Origin: Flavobacterium sangjuense
GTDB lineage: Bacteria; Bacteroidota; Bacteroidia; Flavobacteriales; Flavobacteriaceae
Reading direction: 5' to 3'
Assembly (NCBI RefSeq): GCF_004797125.1
Contig: NZ_CP038810.1
Span: forward strand, 2,790,001-2,854,000
DNA: 64,000 bases
Shown here: piece by piece, positions 27,706 to 37,964 of the stretch
How positions within the stretch are numbered: the stretch's first letter is position 1
Layout of the letters: the number at the start of each line of letters is the position of its first letter
Notes under the pieces: generated by a model
Told to the model about the DNA's origin: nothing
Databases searched by the model: none
The model's input: the letters and a program-made list of their open reading frames with translations, nothing else
Made by a program: the position numbers and the translations under genes

Positions 27706-30700
27706 TTAATACTCTCTGTTAATATATACCCAACCTGTTTTGGTAGCTCCTTCTGTAGTATGGATGCTGTAGAAATAAGTTCCATCCGGCAATTCTTGTC
27801 CGCTATCAGATTGACCTTTCCATTGATTTGTATAGTTTCCTGAGAAAGAGTAAACTATCGTTCCATATCGGTTGAAAATCGTAATCTCTTTCACTCCATA
27901 ATCCGACAAATCGAAAGTATCATTCACCTGATCGTTGTTTGGAGAAATTCCTCTTGGTATGAGTAAACAAGGATTATTTTCTATGGTAATGTTTTGACTT
28001 GTCGTACAACCATTTACACCAACCGAAACTCCAAAGGTTAACGGTAGGCTTAGTGATGGATTTTGGGACAAATACTCATCAATATTTAATGTTGCATTAG
28101 TTCCAATAGTACTGCTCCCTTGTGTCCATGTATAACTTGCAGTGCTTGCATCAAAGTTGGTATCTATCAGTTGAAGTGTCAAGCTACTATTCTGGCAGAA
28201 ATCATCAATAGTGAAAGCCAAATCAGGAGTAATCGTAATGGTAAAATTAGTTGAACCACCAATATTACATGTTGCAGCATCAGCTGCAACGGCATACGTA
28301 ATTACATAAGTTCCCGGATTACTTTGCGCAATATTAATTTCACCTGTTGCTGGGTTTATGATTAAACCTGCACCAGCACTAAATACACCTCCAGTAGTAA
28401 AGTTTGCCGAAAGTGTTGGCAAATCATTAGCAGCATCGGCACAATAACTTATATCATAACCAAATCCTGTAACCGGAGTAATACTTGCTACAATAGTAAT
28501 GCTTGCTGTAAATACGCCACCATCTGTACAAGTTGACGAATTAGCTCCTAAAGTATAAGTGATTTGATGCGTTCCTACTGCAGCAGTTGATAAAGTAACT
28601 GCTCCTGTCGCCGAATTTACTGTCACTGTTGATGAACTAAATACACCACCTGTAGCAAAATTAGCTGTCAATATCGGAAGTGGATTTGAAGTAGCATTGC
28701 TACACGTCTGCGCATAACTGAAAGTCACATTTGGCGTTGTCAATTGATTTACAGTTATTACTGCTGAACCTGTTACTGTCTGACTACAAGCAGGACTTCC
28801 GGCAGAAGTTACACTTACCAAAGTATAGGTTGCACCTGCTGTTAATGCTGCAGTTGTAATTGAAGCTAATCCTACACCATCTAAAACGATTGTTTGAGGT
28901 GTTCCGCTATCTACAGTGTAGGTAACTGTTGCATTTGCTGTTCCGCTGAAAGAAATTGTTGCAGTTGAACCAGTACAAATTGTTGTAGTTCCTGAAATAG
29001 TTGCAGTTGGTAATGCATTCACCGTTACTACGGCAGAACCTGTCTGAGCTTGTGAACAAGAAGACAAACCTGCACTTGAAACACTTACTAAGTTATAAGT
29101 GAACACTCCGACAGTTGCTGTTGGTACACTGATTGAAACACTGTTCCCTGTAGTTGTTGTTATAGTTTGGTTAGCTCCACTATTGATAGTATAGGTGAAC
29201 GTATATGGTGCAGCACCATTAGCACCTGTAAATGTAATTGTTGGATTAACAGCGCTTTGACAAACTGTAGTTGTTCCTGAAATTGTAGCGGTTGGCAATG
29301 CTCCCACAGTAATTACTGCGGAACCGGTAACTGCCTGACTACATAAAGTCACACCTGCTGAAACACTTACCAAAGTATAAGTAGAATTTATGGTCAATGC
29401 CGGAGTCGTAACAGTTGCATTACCTGTTGCATCCAATGTTATAGTTTGATTTGAACCACTATCGACAGTATAAGTCACTGTTGCATTTGGTGTACCTGTA
29501 AATGTAATCGTTGCAGTTGCTCCCGAACAAATTGAAGTTGTTCCTGAAATAGTTACGTTTGGCAATGCATTCACAGTTATTGTTGCTGAACCTGATAATG
29601 TCTGACTACAAGCTAATGTTCCGGTTGCAGTAATGCTTATCAATGTATAGGTGCTATTAACAGTTAATATCGGAGTAGTAATACTCGCTAATCCAGCACT
29701 ATCTAATACAATTGTTTGATTGCTTCCACTATCTACAGTATAAGTAACAGTCGCATTTGCTGTTCCGGTAAAAGTAACTGAAGCTGTTGTCCCTTCACAA
29801 ATTGCAGGAGTTGCTGAGATTGTAGCTGTCGGTAAAGTTTCTACTGTAACCAACACACTTCCTGTTAAAGGCTGACTACAAGTCGAAGTTCCTGCTGAAG
29901 TTGCACTTACTAAATCGTAAGTTGCATTAGCTGTCAAAGCTGATGTTGTTAGAGTTGCAATTCCGGTTCCGTCTAAAACAATGGTTTGAGGTGATCCACT
30001 ATTTACAGTATAGGTAACTGTTGCGTTTGGAGTACCGTTAAAAGTAATGGTAGCTGTTGCACCTCCACAAATAGTTGTTGTTCCCGAAATAGTTGCAGTA
30101 GGAAGTGTAATTACCTGTACCACAATTTCAGTACGAGCTCCTTCACAGCCGCCTGAACCCACAACACTAACATAGTAGCTGGTTGTTCCTGCTGTTGCAG
30201 TTTGTGGTGTAGGAGCTGTAGTTGAACCTGTTCCACCTGTTGGCGTAGTATACCATATTAAACTATCACCAGGGTTTGGTGTTGTCGCAGTTAAAGCTGT
30301 TGCTGTTGTACCTTGGCAGTAAGTAACCGGAGTTGTTACTACTGGTACATCTGTTGTTCCTTGTTTAGTAATTGTTATTGATTTTTCACAATATTGGCTA
30401 TTCCAATGAAAAGTATACGTTCCCGGTGTAGTAAATCCTGAAACATTTGTTAATCCGCTATTTGGATTTGCAATAGTTGTTGTTGCCGGATTACCAGCAT
30501 CTGCAACCCATTGTCCTACTCCATTTGCATCAAAAGACATTGAAGTTGTTGTACAGTCTAATGTTGTATTGGCTGTATTTATTGTGATATCTACATTGGC
30601 CTTGAAATTAGCTGCATCTAAAATATGTCCGATAGCATTTCCAACTGTACGGAAAATAAACCGTGTTGTCGTTTGCCCACTCGGAATGTTATAACTGCCC

Positions 30701-33700
30701 TGAATCAAGTCCCAATTCGAACTATTCGCAAAATCTTCAGCAATTACCGTAAATGGTCCTGAAGGTGGTCCGGCAAATAATTGCAGCGTAGAACCTGTAC
30801 CATTGGCTTGTCTCGTGGCACTGGCAAAGCTAAAATCCATTAGTGTAATTTGAGAAGTATCGAAATCTTTGTATAATCCTTTAATGTTAGGATCACTCGG
30901 ATCCCATTCATCTGTTCCATCCTGAGTTAATTGAATACATTGACCACCTTCATACGGCGCAACACCGATATTGTTTCCTTCAAGGAAGAACATAGTTCCC
31001 CAATCGGTATTGGTTCTCCAACCCGGTATAACTCTTGAATTAAGAATAGTTGAGATTCCTGACACATACTGCATCGGCAGTTTCTCAAAACTATAATTAA
31101 AGGCGTCCATATCACACAAATCTTCCGGTGTGGTTACACAGATGTGGAATGTTTTATCAGTTATCATTGGATCATTTAAAGTCAATCTGATTTTATAAGT
31201 ATTCCCAACTACTAATTCGCTTGTATACTTAGCCACAAATGAATTGTTGTTACTGCATCCCTTTTCAACAAGAGACCCATCACCTTGCACTTCATATAAA
31301 GACATCATAATTTGAGGCCAAGCGCCTACATAGCCTCCTGTATAATAAGTTCCCGGAGCAAAATCACTTAATTCAACTACATGAACTTTTGAAGTGGCTA
31401 CAAAGTCGTACCAAATATCACCGCCGTTCACTCCCGGACAAGAAGTTGGAACAGTAGAAGCTGTTGCTGAAATAAAAGAAGCATCTGCTCCTGAAAGTTC
31501 ACAGGTTGATCCGGTATTTACTTGTAAACGAACTGCATTTACCGGCTCATCATTTCTGATAAATACTTTTGGCCCAGACCAGTAACTTTTATCTGTAGGA
31601 CCACAAACGGCACGAACTAAATATTCATAAGTACCGTCTGCTGCATTCATAAAGTCTGCTGCTACCGGAGTATAAGATGGTGTATTTACTATAGTTCCTG
31701 ATTGCGGAATCGTCCCTTGTCCATAAGGTTGTACAAAAACTTCCCATTGGGTTTCTGAGCCGCCCGGTGTCCATGAAAAGACACCTTGTGGGCTTACGGC
31801 TAAATTGGTTGGTTGTGGACAAGTCACTACGCCACAACTCGCAACACTTGAAAATAGCGTTGTGTTTACTGTACCTAATCCCAAAGGACTAGTCCAAACA
31901 ATATTGTTTGATTCATCTCTGATAACAATTTGTGCTTCTGAATATTGTGTGCCACTACCGAATCCATTCCAATATAAAGAAAATTGAACACCTGAACATA
32001 AGAATACCTGATAATCTATAACAGGCGGCTGACCGAATCCCGGGAATTCTAATGCCTGCATTACAGAACCGTTTTGCATAACGGTAACGTTATCGGTAAC
32101 TGTTCCAGTATTTCCATTGGTAACTGACATGGTATACATACATACGTTTGCATAATCACATTTTGTCAAAATTTCAAATGGCCCAACCCATTCGCTTTGT
32201 GATGAACCGCTACAAACTGCTCTAACATAATATTGGTAGAGCGTAGATGGTGTTAATCCTGTAACCGTATACGGATGCGTGTTAGCAGTGTAAAGATAAG
32301 CTGGTAAAGTATCTCCTGTTGGTGCCGGAGTACCATAAGGCTGAACCGAGATTTCCCAAGATGTTTCTGTACCTACAGTTTCCCAATTAACACGGGCTGA
32401 TACATCAAGAATATTAGAAGTTGAAACATTAATAACTTCAGGACAAGCCGGAATATCTTCTACAATTACGTTGTCAATAAAAGTATATTGACCTCTGTAA
32501 TTCCATGGATTTGGTGGAAAAAACGGTGTATGGAAACCAATGTTGATGTTGGTGTCGGTTGTAATACCGGTCAAGTCTATAACTTTCTCCCTCGTAGTAG
32601 TACCAGTTATAATTTCATGAACAAATGTAATGTCTAAAGGACCTGCAAGAGTTGAATAAGCACCTTGTGATATTGTTACCGTCAATCCATTGATGGCAGT
32701 AACTGTTGCGCCAAATGGAATTTGCCAGGCAAGATCGGCTCTGTCTCCTATTCTAACGCCTGCAACAGAAGTTAAGGTTAAGGTATTAGAACCCTCAACT
32801 ATTCCTGTAGCATCCGTAGGACGAACAACATTATTTTCATATAAAATAGTTGAAAACTGATTGGCAGCTAGGCCATTTGTAGAAAGCATCACTTTTAAAT
32901 CCTCTTCGAAATCTCCGTTGCTGTATGTTTTATAGTAAAAACGCAATCTTTGTCCTGCATGTGCCGTAATTGTTGGTGTAATTAACCAATCATTGTTGGC
33001 ACCGTTCGTTCCCGTAAATAAAGCAGCCATCTGATTACCAAACATCGGTTGTACTGTTTGATTCAGATTCCAAGTGTTACCATCTGCTGCGTTATTATAA
33101 ATTGTCCAACAAGTTTCTGTTTGTGAATTACTGTCAAAAGTTTCAATAAACGGAGTTGGCAAAGGATTGCAAATACTTCTGAAAGGGAATGGCCCTACCC
33201 ATTCGCTGCTTTCTGTAGCATTACAAACCGCTCTTACATAATATTCGTAAGCCGTGTTTTCTGTAAGCGTTGCATGGTAAGTTGGTGTTGTGTTTACAGT
33301 GATTCCTGAACCAGTCGGAATGCCTGACAATGGTGCCTGAACAACTACTTCCCATTGTGTTTCAGTATATCCCGGTGTCCAGGATAAATCGGCAGACGTT
33401 GGCGTTATGTTAGCCGCGGTTAAACTAGCTAAATTTGGATTCGGGCAAGCCGGTGCATCTTCAATTACAAAATCGTCGATTGTCACGATACCCGTTTGAG
33501 TTGGATTAGGCATATTAGAAGGAAGACGGAAGGCAATATAGGTAGTACCTGTCCCTGTAAATAATACCGAATCTTCTATAAAGCTGTCATTGGTAAAATC
33601 GTGCAACGGAATCAAAGTAGTATAAGTAGCAAAATTAGCTGTTGATGACATCAATACTTCAAAATTCCCTCTTGGGTATAGCGGGATAGGACCTGCTCCG

Positions 33701-36390
33701 GCTGTTACTCTATAATTAAAACGCAGTCTTTTAGGACCAACGGCATTAACAGGTACACTAATTAAATAATCATCATAAGAAACAAAAGGGTCGAAAAAGC
33801 TAATCGGTTGTGGTCGTATGTTTGCATCAGTTCCATTGATTATCCATTCGGCATTATCGTTATTAGCGTTGTTCGTTGTCCAACAAAATTTCTTAGTATT
33901 AGGGTCAACAGTATTAAAACTTTCATAATACGGAGTAGGCTGTTCAATACATACTGTATTAAAGTTGATAGGTCCTACCCAAATACTTTGCTCAGTGGCA
34001 TTGCAATACGCTCTCATATAGAACTCATATCGCGTAGATGGTGTTAATCCTGTTACTGTATAAGGATTAGTGCTCACAATGTTCCATACAGCACCCGGAG
34101 CTGGCGTTGCTGTCGGAACTCCTGTTCCTAATGGTTGTGCTACGAGTTGCCATTGTGTATTTGCGTATCCGTTGGTCCAGGAAATTTCTGCCGAAGTTGA
34201 TGTTATAGATCCTGGTGTAACTACAGGATATGCAGGCTCCGAACAAGCCGGTAAATCTTCTACATATACATCATCAATATATAACCAGTTTCCAGTTTGT
34301 AAAGCTCCTGGTGGCACTATCCAGGCAATATTAATATCACCCGTAATATTAGGAATAGGAACAATCATTTCAATAAAATTGTATGCCGTAGTGTAAGATG
34401 CTAAAGGAACTATCGTTGTAGTAAAATTAGTAGCACCCACTCCCGTTGTAGAAAGTTTCACTTCAAATGAGCCCGGTCCACCAGTTGGGTTATCAACAAT
34501 AAGACCCCAGTTGCCATAAATATTATATTTGAATCTAAGTCTTTTTTGTGTCACTCCGTCTAAATGGAACTTTGGCGTCACCAGGATGTCATTATTTTGA
34601 CCTTCTGTTGATGTTCTCAATTTTGCTACTGGCTCACTAAACGCATTTGGACCATAATGAAAAGCATTCAAATCGTTGTTCAAATTCAAAGAAGTCCAGC
34701 ATGGTTCCGGAATTCCATTTGCAGTGTTAGCACCAGTAAACCCGGTGTAATAAGGCAATGGCTGAATGTCACATTGTGTAGTAAAAGCTCTCGGAGCCGA
34801 CCAAGATCCCAGAGTTCCACAAATAGACCGTACATATAAATTATAGCTAAAACCTGGTGTAAGCCCTGATATTGGATTGTTTATATTTGTTGTAGTAGGT
34901 GTCCCTGCTTGAGCAGCTGTTGGTGCCGGAGATGTAGCCGGTAAAACCAAATACTCCCATGCACTAACTAAATTGGCAACATTGTCCCATGAAGCCACAG
35001 CCGTAGTTTGTTGCAAATTATCAATAATCATTGACGGTTGAGAAGGAGAAGGACAAGTTGAACCACTAACAGTAAAAGTAAAACACATTCCCGCTCCCGG
35101 ATTGGTATGCTGATATGGTGATGAGATTACAAATAAATAGGTATGCCCTGCTTGCGCGTAAAAATTTGGAATTTGTACAGGTGCAGTACTTGTAGTTGCT
35201 AATGCACCTAGACAACCCGCTGATGTTCCGACACCGGCACATCCATCAAACATAAAAACACTTGAAAGGGAATTGTAACAATTAGCAGCACCACCAGAGG
35301 TACTACTGATAGCTTGGGTAATATTGATTAATCCTGAAGTCGTAGGAGTATAAGAAAGATACACATGATTTCCTGATAATAGATTCATGGTCTGACCTAC
35401 CGGCTGACAACTCATTCCCTGACTATTCATCTCAACATAAGTGGTACCATCATAATACTGATCCAGATTATTACTTAAGGTATAAGGCGTTGTGGTAACA
35501 TCCGGTGGAATGACTATTGGTGTTGCACATGTTAATCCAACCATTGAGGTTGTAAATTGAAACGGTCCAGCCCAAGTGCTGGATGTTGATCCATCACAAT
35601 TTGTTATGATATAAACATCATAGGTAGTATTAGGCGTCAATGTTGATGGTGTAGTATACGTAGTTCCTGAAACCGGAATACCTGTTGCTCCGTGACCTGC
35701 CCCTGCAGCTACTACTTCAATTCCGAAATTTGTAGCTGTTGGATGTGTCCAGTTTATTGTTGCGCTATCTGATGCTACTGTCGAAGTAATACCAGTCACA
35801 GGAGGGCAACTTGAAATTACTCTGGCGTTATCTACAAACCAGCTATCTCCTGCAGTTGATGATACTCCGGTCTGATTTGTTACTGCTACGAAAGCAATAT
35901 AAACAGGAATTCCTGCTGGTATAGAAGGAATTGAAACAATTTTTTCTTCATAAGTAGTTGCTGCAACATTAAGCTGTGCTTCTGTCCATGAGGCTAAAAC
36001 CACGTTAAAACTACTAATATCCGGTTGATTTGCAGTTGAAATTCTAACCTGATATGTTGCGCCTCTGTTTGTAAAACTTCCTTGCTTTGTCCAAAAACGA
36101 ATTTCACCATTGGAAGGAGTTAAAAATTGAGGCGTAATCAGGAAATATTCTGCTGTAACTCCGACAGTACTATTTAATGCCGGATTTACAAAAGCGCCTC
36201 CACTAGCTAAATAACCACCTGCCGGAGTTGGTGACCAGTTATTAGTTGGTGCAGTTGCCAAATTACTATTAACTGCCCAGGTTCCCGGAATGCCACTTTC
36301 AAAATATTCTGGCGGAAGCTGACCATAACTTAAATTAGTCATGATTAGGAAAAACAAAGCAAAAATTCGCTGAAGAACTATTTTGCTCAT
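27706..36390 (-). CDS. Giant T9SS type B repeat protein with FN3 and MAM-like domains (2894 aa)
   Basis: Very large secreted protein, first gene of the cassette. The frame opens at 36480, but the ATG at 36390 (MSKIVLQRIFALFF) gives a proper signal peptide (cleavage after G23), so it is preferred. The first two thirds alternate choice-of-anchor-J/MAM-like domains (motifs PYYTGF...CW, PYYESF...CW, PFIETF...CW) with six fibronectin type III domains (starts such as CSEPAYP, CPNPNLA, CPQPTNL). Then come five Ig-like repeats of the LPTATISGTTTIC kind (about 2090-2550), two related domains (FSYAQTC, FGYDISYC) and a type B sorting domain (ISPNNDQVNDTF...IFNRYGTIVY...DGTYFYSI). The build suggests an adhesin or gliding-type surface filament; the ligand is unknown. 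No enzyme motif was found. Confidence 0.88.
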   Translation of the reverse strand: MSKIVLQRIFALFFLIMTNLSYGQLPPEYFESGIPGTWAVNSNLATAPTNNWSPTPAGGYLASGGAFVNPALNSTVGVTAEYFLITPQFLTPSNGEIRFWTKQGSFTNRGATYQVRISTANQPDISSFNVVLASWTEAQLNVAATTYEEKIVSIPSIPAGIPVYIAFVAVTNQTGVSSTAGDSWFVDNARVISSCPPVTGITSTVASDSATINWTHPTATNFGIEVVAAGAGHGATGIPVSGTTYTTPSTLTPNTTYDVYIITNCDGSTSSTWAGPFQFTTSMVGLTCATPIVIPPDVTTTPYTLSNNLDQYYDGTTYVEMNSQGMSCQPVGQTMNLLSGNHVYLSYTPTTSGLINITQAISSTSGGAANCYNSLSSVFMFDGCAGVGTSAGCLGALATTSTAPVQIPNFYAQAGHTYLFVISSPYQHTNPGAGMCFTFTVSGSTCPSPSQPSMIIDNLQQTTAVASWDNVANLVSAWEYLVLPATSPAPTAAQAGTPTTTNINNPISGLTPGFSYNLYVRSICGTLGSWSAPRAFTTQCDIQPLPYYTGFTGANTANGIPEPCWTSLNLNNDLNAFHYGPNAFSEPVAKLRTSTEGQNNDILVTPKFHLDGVTQKRLRFKYNIYGNWGLIVDNPTGGPGSFEVKLSTTGVGATNFTTTIVPLASYTTAYNFIEMIVPIPNITGDINIAWIVPPGALQTGNWLYIDDVYVEDLPACSEPAYPVVTPGSITSTSAEISWTNGYANTQWQLVAQPLGTGVPTATPAPGAVWNIVSTNPYTVTGLTPSTRYEFYMRAYCNATEQSIWVGPINFNTVCIEQPTPYYESFNTVDPNTKKFCWTTNNANNDNAEWIINGTDANIRPQPISFFDPFVSYDDYLISVPVNAVGPKRLRFNYRVTAGAGPIPLYPRGNFEVLMSSTANFATYTTLIPLHDFTNDSFIEDSVLFTGTGTTYIAFRLPSNMPNPTQTGIVTIDDFVIEDAPACPNPNLASLTAANITPTSADLSWTPGYTETQWEVVVQAPLSGIPTGSGITVNTTPTYHATLTENTAYEYYVRAVCNATESSEWVGPFPFRSICNPLPTPFIETFDSNSQTETCWTIYNNAADGNTWNLNQTVQPMFGNQMAALFTGTNGANNDWLITPTITAHAGQRLRFYYKTYSNGDFEEDLKVMLSTNGLAANQFSTILYENNVVRPTDATGIVEGSNTLTLTSVAGVRIGDRADLAWQIPFGATVTAINGLTVTISQGAYSTLAGPLDITFVHEIITGTTTREKVIDLTGITTDTNINIGFHTPFFPPNPWNYRGQYTFIDNVIVEDIPACPEVINVSTSNILDVSARVNWETVGTETSWEISVQPYGTPAPTGDTLPAYLYTANTHPYTVTGLTPSTLYQYYVRAVCSGSSQSEWVGPFEILTKCDYANVCMYTMSVTNGNTGTVTDNVTVMQNGSVMQALEFPGFGQPPVIDYQVFLCSGVQFSLYWNGFGSGTQYSEAQIVIRDESNNIVWTSPLGLGTVNTTLFSSVASCGVVTCPQPTNLAVSPQGVFSWTPGGSETQWEVFVQPYGQGTIPQSGTIVNTPSYTPVAADFMNAADGTYEYLVRAVCGPTDKSYWSGPKVFIRNDEPVNAVRLQVNTGSTCELSGADASFISATASTVPTSCPGVNGGDIWYDFVATSKVHVVELSDFAPGTYYTGGYVGAWPQIMMSLYEVQGDGSLVEKGCSNNNSFVAKYTSELVVGNTYKIRLTLNDPMITDKTFHICVTTPEDLCDMDAFNYSFEKLPMQYVSGISTILNSRVIPGWRTNTDWGTMFFLEGNNIGVAPYEGGQCIQLTQDGTDEWDPSDPNIKGLYKDFDTSQITLMDFSFASATRQANGTGSTLQLFAGPPSGPFTVIAEDFANSSNWDLIQGSYNIPSGQTTTRFIFRTVGNAIGHILDAANFKANVDITINTANTTLDCTTTSMSFDANGVGQWVADAGNPATTTIANPNSGLTNVSGFTTPGTYTFHWNSQYCEKSITITKQGTTDVPVVTTPVTYCQGTTATALTATTPNPGDSLIWYTTPTGGTGSTTAPTPQTATAGTTSYYVSVVGSGGCEGARTEIVVQVITLPTATISGTTTICGGATATITFNGTPNATVTYTVNSGSPQTIVLDGTGIATLTTSALTANATYDLVSATSAGTSTCSQPLTGSVLVTVETLPTATISATPAICEGTTASVTFTGTANATVTYTVDSGSNQTIVLDSAGLASITTPILTVNSTYTLISITATGTLACSQTLSGSATITVNALPNVTISGTTSICSGATATITFTGTPNATVTYTVDSGSNQTITLDATGNATVTTPALTINSTYTLVSVSAGVTLCSQAVTGSAVITVGALPTATISGTTTVCQSAVNPTITFTGANGAAPYTFTYTINSGANQTITTTTGNSVSISVPTATVGVFTYNLVSVSSAGLSSCSQAQTGSAVVTVNALPTATISGTTTICTGSTATISFSGTANATVTYTVDSGTPQTIVLDGVGLASITTAALTAGATYTLVSVTSAGSPACSQTVTGSAVITVNQLTTPNVTFSYAQTCSNATSNPLPILTANFATGGVFSSSTVTVNSATGAVTLSTAAVGTHQITYTLGANSSTCTDGGVFTASITIVASITPVTGFGYDISYCADAANDLPTLSANFTTGGVFSAGAGLIINPATGEINIAQSNPGTYVITYAVAADAATCNIGGSTNFTITITPDLAFTIDDFCQNSSLTLQLIDTNFDASTASYTWTQGSSTIGTNATLNIDEYLSQNPSLSLPLTFGVSVGVNGCTTSQNITIENNPCLLIPRGISPNNDQVNDTFDLSDYGVKEITIFNRYGTIVYSFSGNYTNQWKGQSDSGQELPDGTYFYSIHTTEGATKTGWVYINREY
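28735..30110 (-). repeat. Five Ig-like repeats in the 2894-aa protein, related to those in the 2669-aa protein
   Basis: Units of about 86-90 residues start LPTATISGTTTIC or a variant and end CSQxxTGSAVITVN; one carries an insertion (GANGAAPYTFTYTINSG). Close relatives lie in the neighbouring 2669-aa gene near 23330-23620 and 21060-21360, and DNA identity is visible, for example in CAGAACCTGTCTG. Confidence 0.8.
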
Positions 36391-36803
36391 AGCCCCATTT
36401 TCATTAACATAGTTTTTTTGAAAAATACCATGATTAACTTTTGGAAATGTAGTCTCAAAAAAGGGATAATTTTTCTGCATTTTTAAATTATTTTAGTTGT
36501 TGGTGTTAATTTTAAGTTCTTTTTAAACTCTTATCCTTTTTTGAAAGATAAAAGGCTATTTTGAATCAAATAATACTGCTTTTTGAAGCAAAATTCATTG
36601 CTTTTTTTAAATTATGAAATCATTTGCGAATCGCTCGTAGCCCTTGATTTCAGTAATAAAGACAATAAACAGGTAATGCTTTTAATTTGCTTACACTAAG
36701 ATACGCAAACAATAATTGAGGAAAAACCGTTCTACTTTATAATTTACTGAATTTATAAAGTATAAAAGGAAGATTTGAGGTAAAAATTGAAGAAATTAAA
36801 GAC
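36391..36803. other. 413-bp gap: leader of the adhesin cassette
   Basis: AT-rich. It includes 90 bp of open frame (to 36480) upstream of the preferred start and should carry the cassette promoter, but no perfect TAnnTTTG was found on the - strand. A weak 9-bp AT-only inverted repeat (TACTTTATA / TATAAAGTA) lies at 36733-36762, just after the end of the TPR gene. Confidence 0.6.
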
Positions 36804-37964
36804 CTAAGCGTCTTTACTTTTTTGATTTTGGAGTAGGTAAATTTGACTTTTAATTGTCTCGATTTCCTTCCTTTTTCTTTTGATAATTACGTAGAAAAAC
36901 AGAACAATCAAAATTAAAAGTAGTAGTAAAATTAATAATAGGTAGTAAAATTTAGTTGATAATTCCGCTTTCTTGGTTTTAAGTTCTGATTCTTTATCGC
37001 CAATAGATTCGCTTACAGAAATACGCTCTGTATTTTTAATTAACTTTTGAGTGGCTACAAATTTTAATTGGTAAACTTTAAATTTATCCAATTGATTTAA
37101 AGCCAGATAATTTTCGGCCAAGCCTCGATAAATTTCCTGATTTAATATTAAATCATCTACATCTGAAGAAAGATTCAAGGCTTTATTTAAAGCTACTACA
37201 GCTTCAGTATTCTTTCCTTCAAGTGTAAAAACTTTGGCAGAACCTTTCAAGGCAAAAGCTTCCAGACTTTTAGCATTTGCTTCTCTGGCAATTTCAGCTG
37301 CCTGCACAAAATTTTCTAAAGCCAATTTATTATTCTTCATCAACAGATAACAATTCCCTTTATTGTAAATGGCAATGCTCATCTTAGTAGCAGATTCCGA
37401 TTTGTCCTTTACCTTCATTAACTCAGCAATACCACGGTCTATATAGGTTACAGCTATCGCACAGCTTAGCTTTTCCTTGTAAATAAAACCTCTGACAACA
37501 TAATTTTTTCCCAACTCCATGTGAATGGAATCTTTATATGGATATTCTGCAATCAATTGTTCAGCCTGATCTAAATACTGTATCGATTTATCATAAACTT
37601 TCAGCTGATGGTATTGGATTCCTGTTTTATTAATGATGTTTATTTTAAGCAACTTATCATTGGAAAGAGGCAACAACTCCGATGATTTTATAAGATACTC
37701 GACTGATTTCTCGTAATCTCTTTTAGCAGAATAAGCATCCGATATTAATTTATAGCCCTTTATTTTATAATCAACATTGTCTCCGGATTGTTCAACAACC
37801 TTTCCTCCCACTTTAATTACATGATCGGGTTTACTATAAATTTCATTGGTGGCGACTTTAAGAATACTGTCCAGCTTTTTATAGTTTTGGGCATGTAAAG
37901 GAGCAGCTGTCAGCAAGCCAACAACTAATACACACATCCAAAATTTAATTTTGCTGATAGCCAT
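36804..37964 (-). CDS. Membrane TPR protein without output domain (386 aa)
   Basis: Signal/anchor at the N-terminus (FWMCVLVVGLLTAAPLHAQ), then TPR-like helical repeats over about 30-320 (for example DYEKSVEYLIKSSELLP, KSIQYLDQAEQLI, KLALENFVQAAEIA). A strong membrane helix follows near 341-362 (LLLILLLLLILIVLFF). The protein ends with a short basic, coiled-coil-like cytoplasmic tail (KRKRKEIETIKSQIYLLQNQ). This is the input half of TPR-type AraC or histidine-kinase sensors, but no kinase or HTH follows. Its start codon overlaps the stop of the AraC-type gene by one base (TAATG), so the two are translationally coupled and likely work together. It may pair with that regulator through the TPR or coiled-coil parts. 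Function is inferred; a gene that lost its output domain is also possible. Confidence 0.8.
   Translation of the reverse strand: MAISKIKFWMCVLVVGLLTAAPLHAQNYKKLDSILKVATNEIYSKPDHVIKVGGKVVEQSGDNVDYKIKGYKLISDAYSAKRDYEKSVEYLIKSSELLPLSNDKLLKINIINKTGIQYHQLKVYDKSIQYLDQAEQLIAEYPYKDSIHMELGKNYVVRGFIYKEKLSCAIAVTYIDRGIAELMKVKDKSESATKMSIAIYNKGNCYLLMKNNKLALENFVQAAEIAREANAKSLEAFALKGSAKVFTLEGKNTEAVVALNKALNLSSDVDDLILNQEIYRGLAENYLALNQLDKFKVYQLKFVATQKLIKNTERISVSESIGDKESELKTKKAELSTKFYYLLLILLLLLILIVLFFYVIIKRKRKEIETIKSQIYLLQNQKSKDA

Noticed and set aside
36733..36762. AT-rich inverted repeat as a terminator for the TPR operon
   Set aside because: The stem is A/T except for one G-C pair and no T-run follows, so support is too weak.
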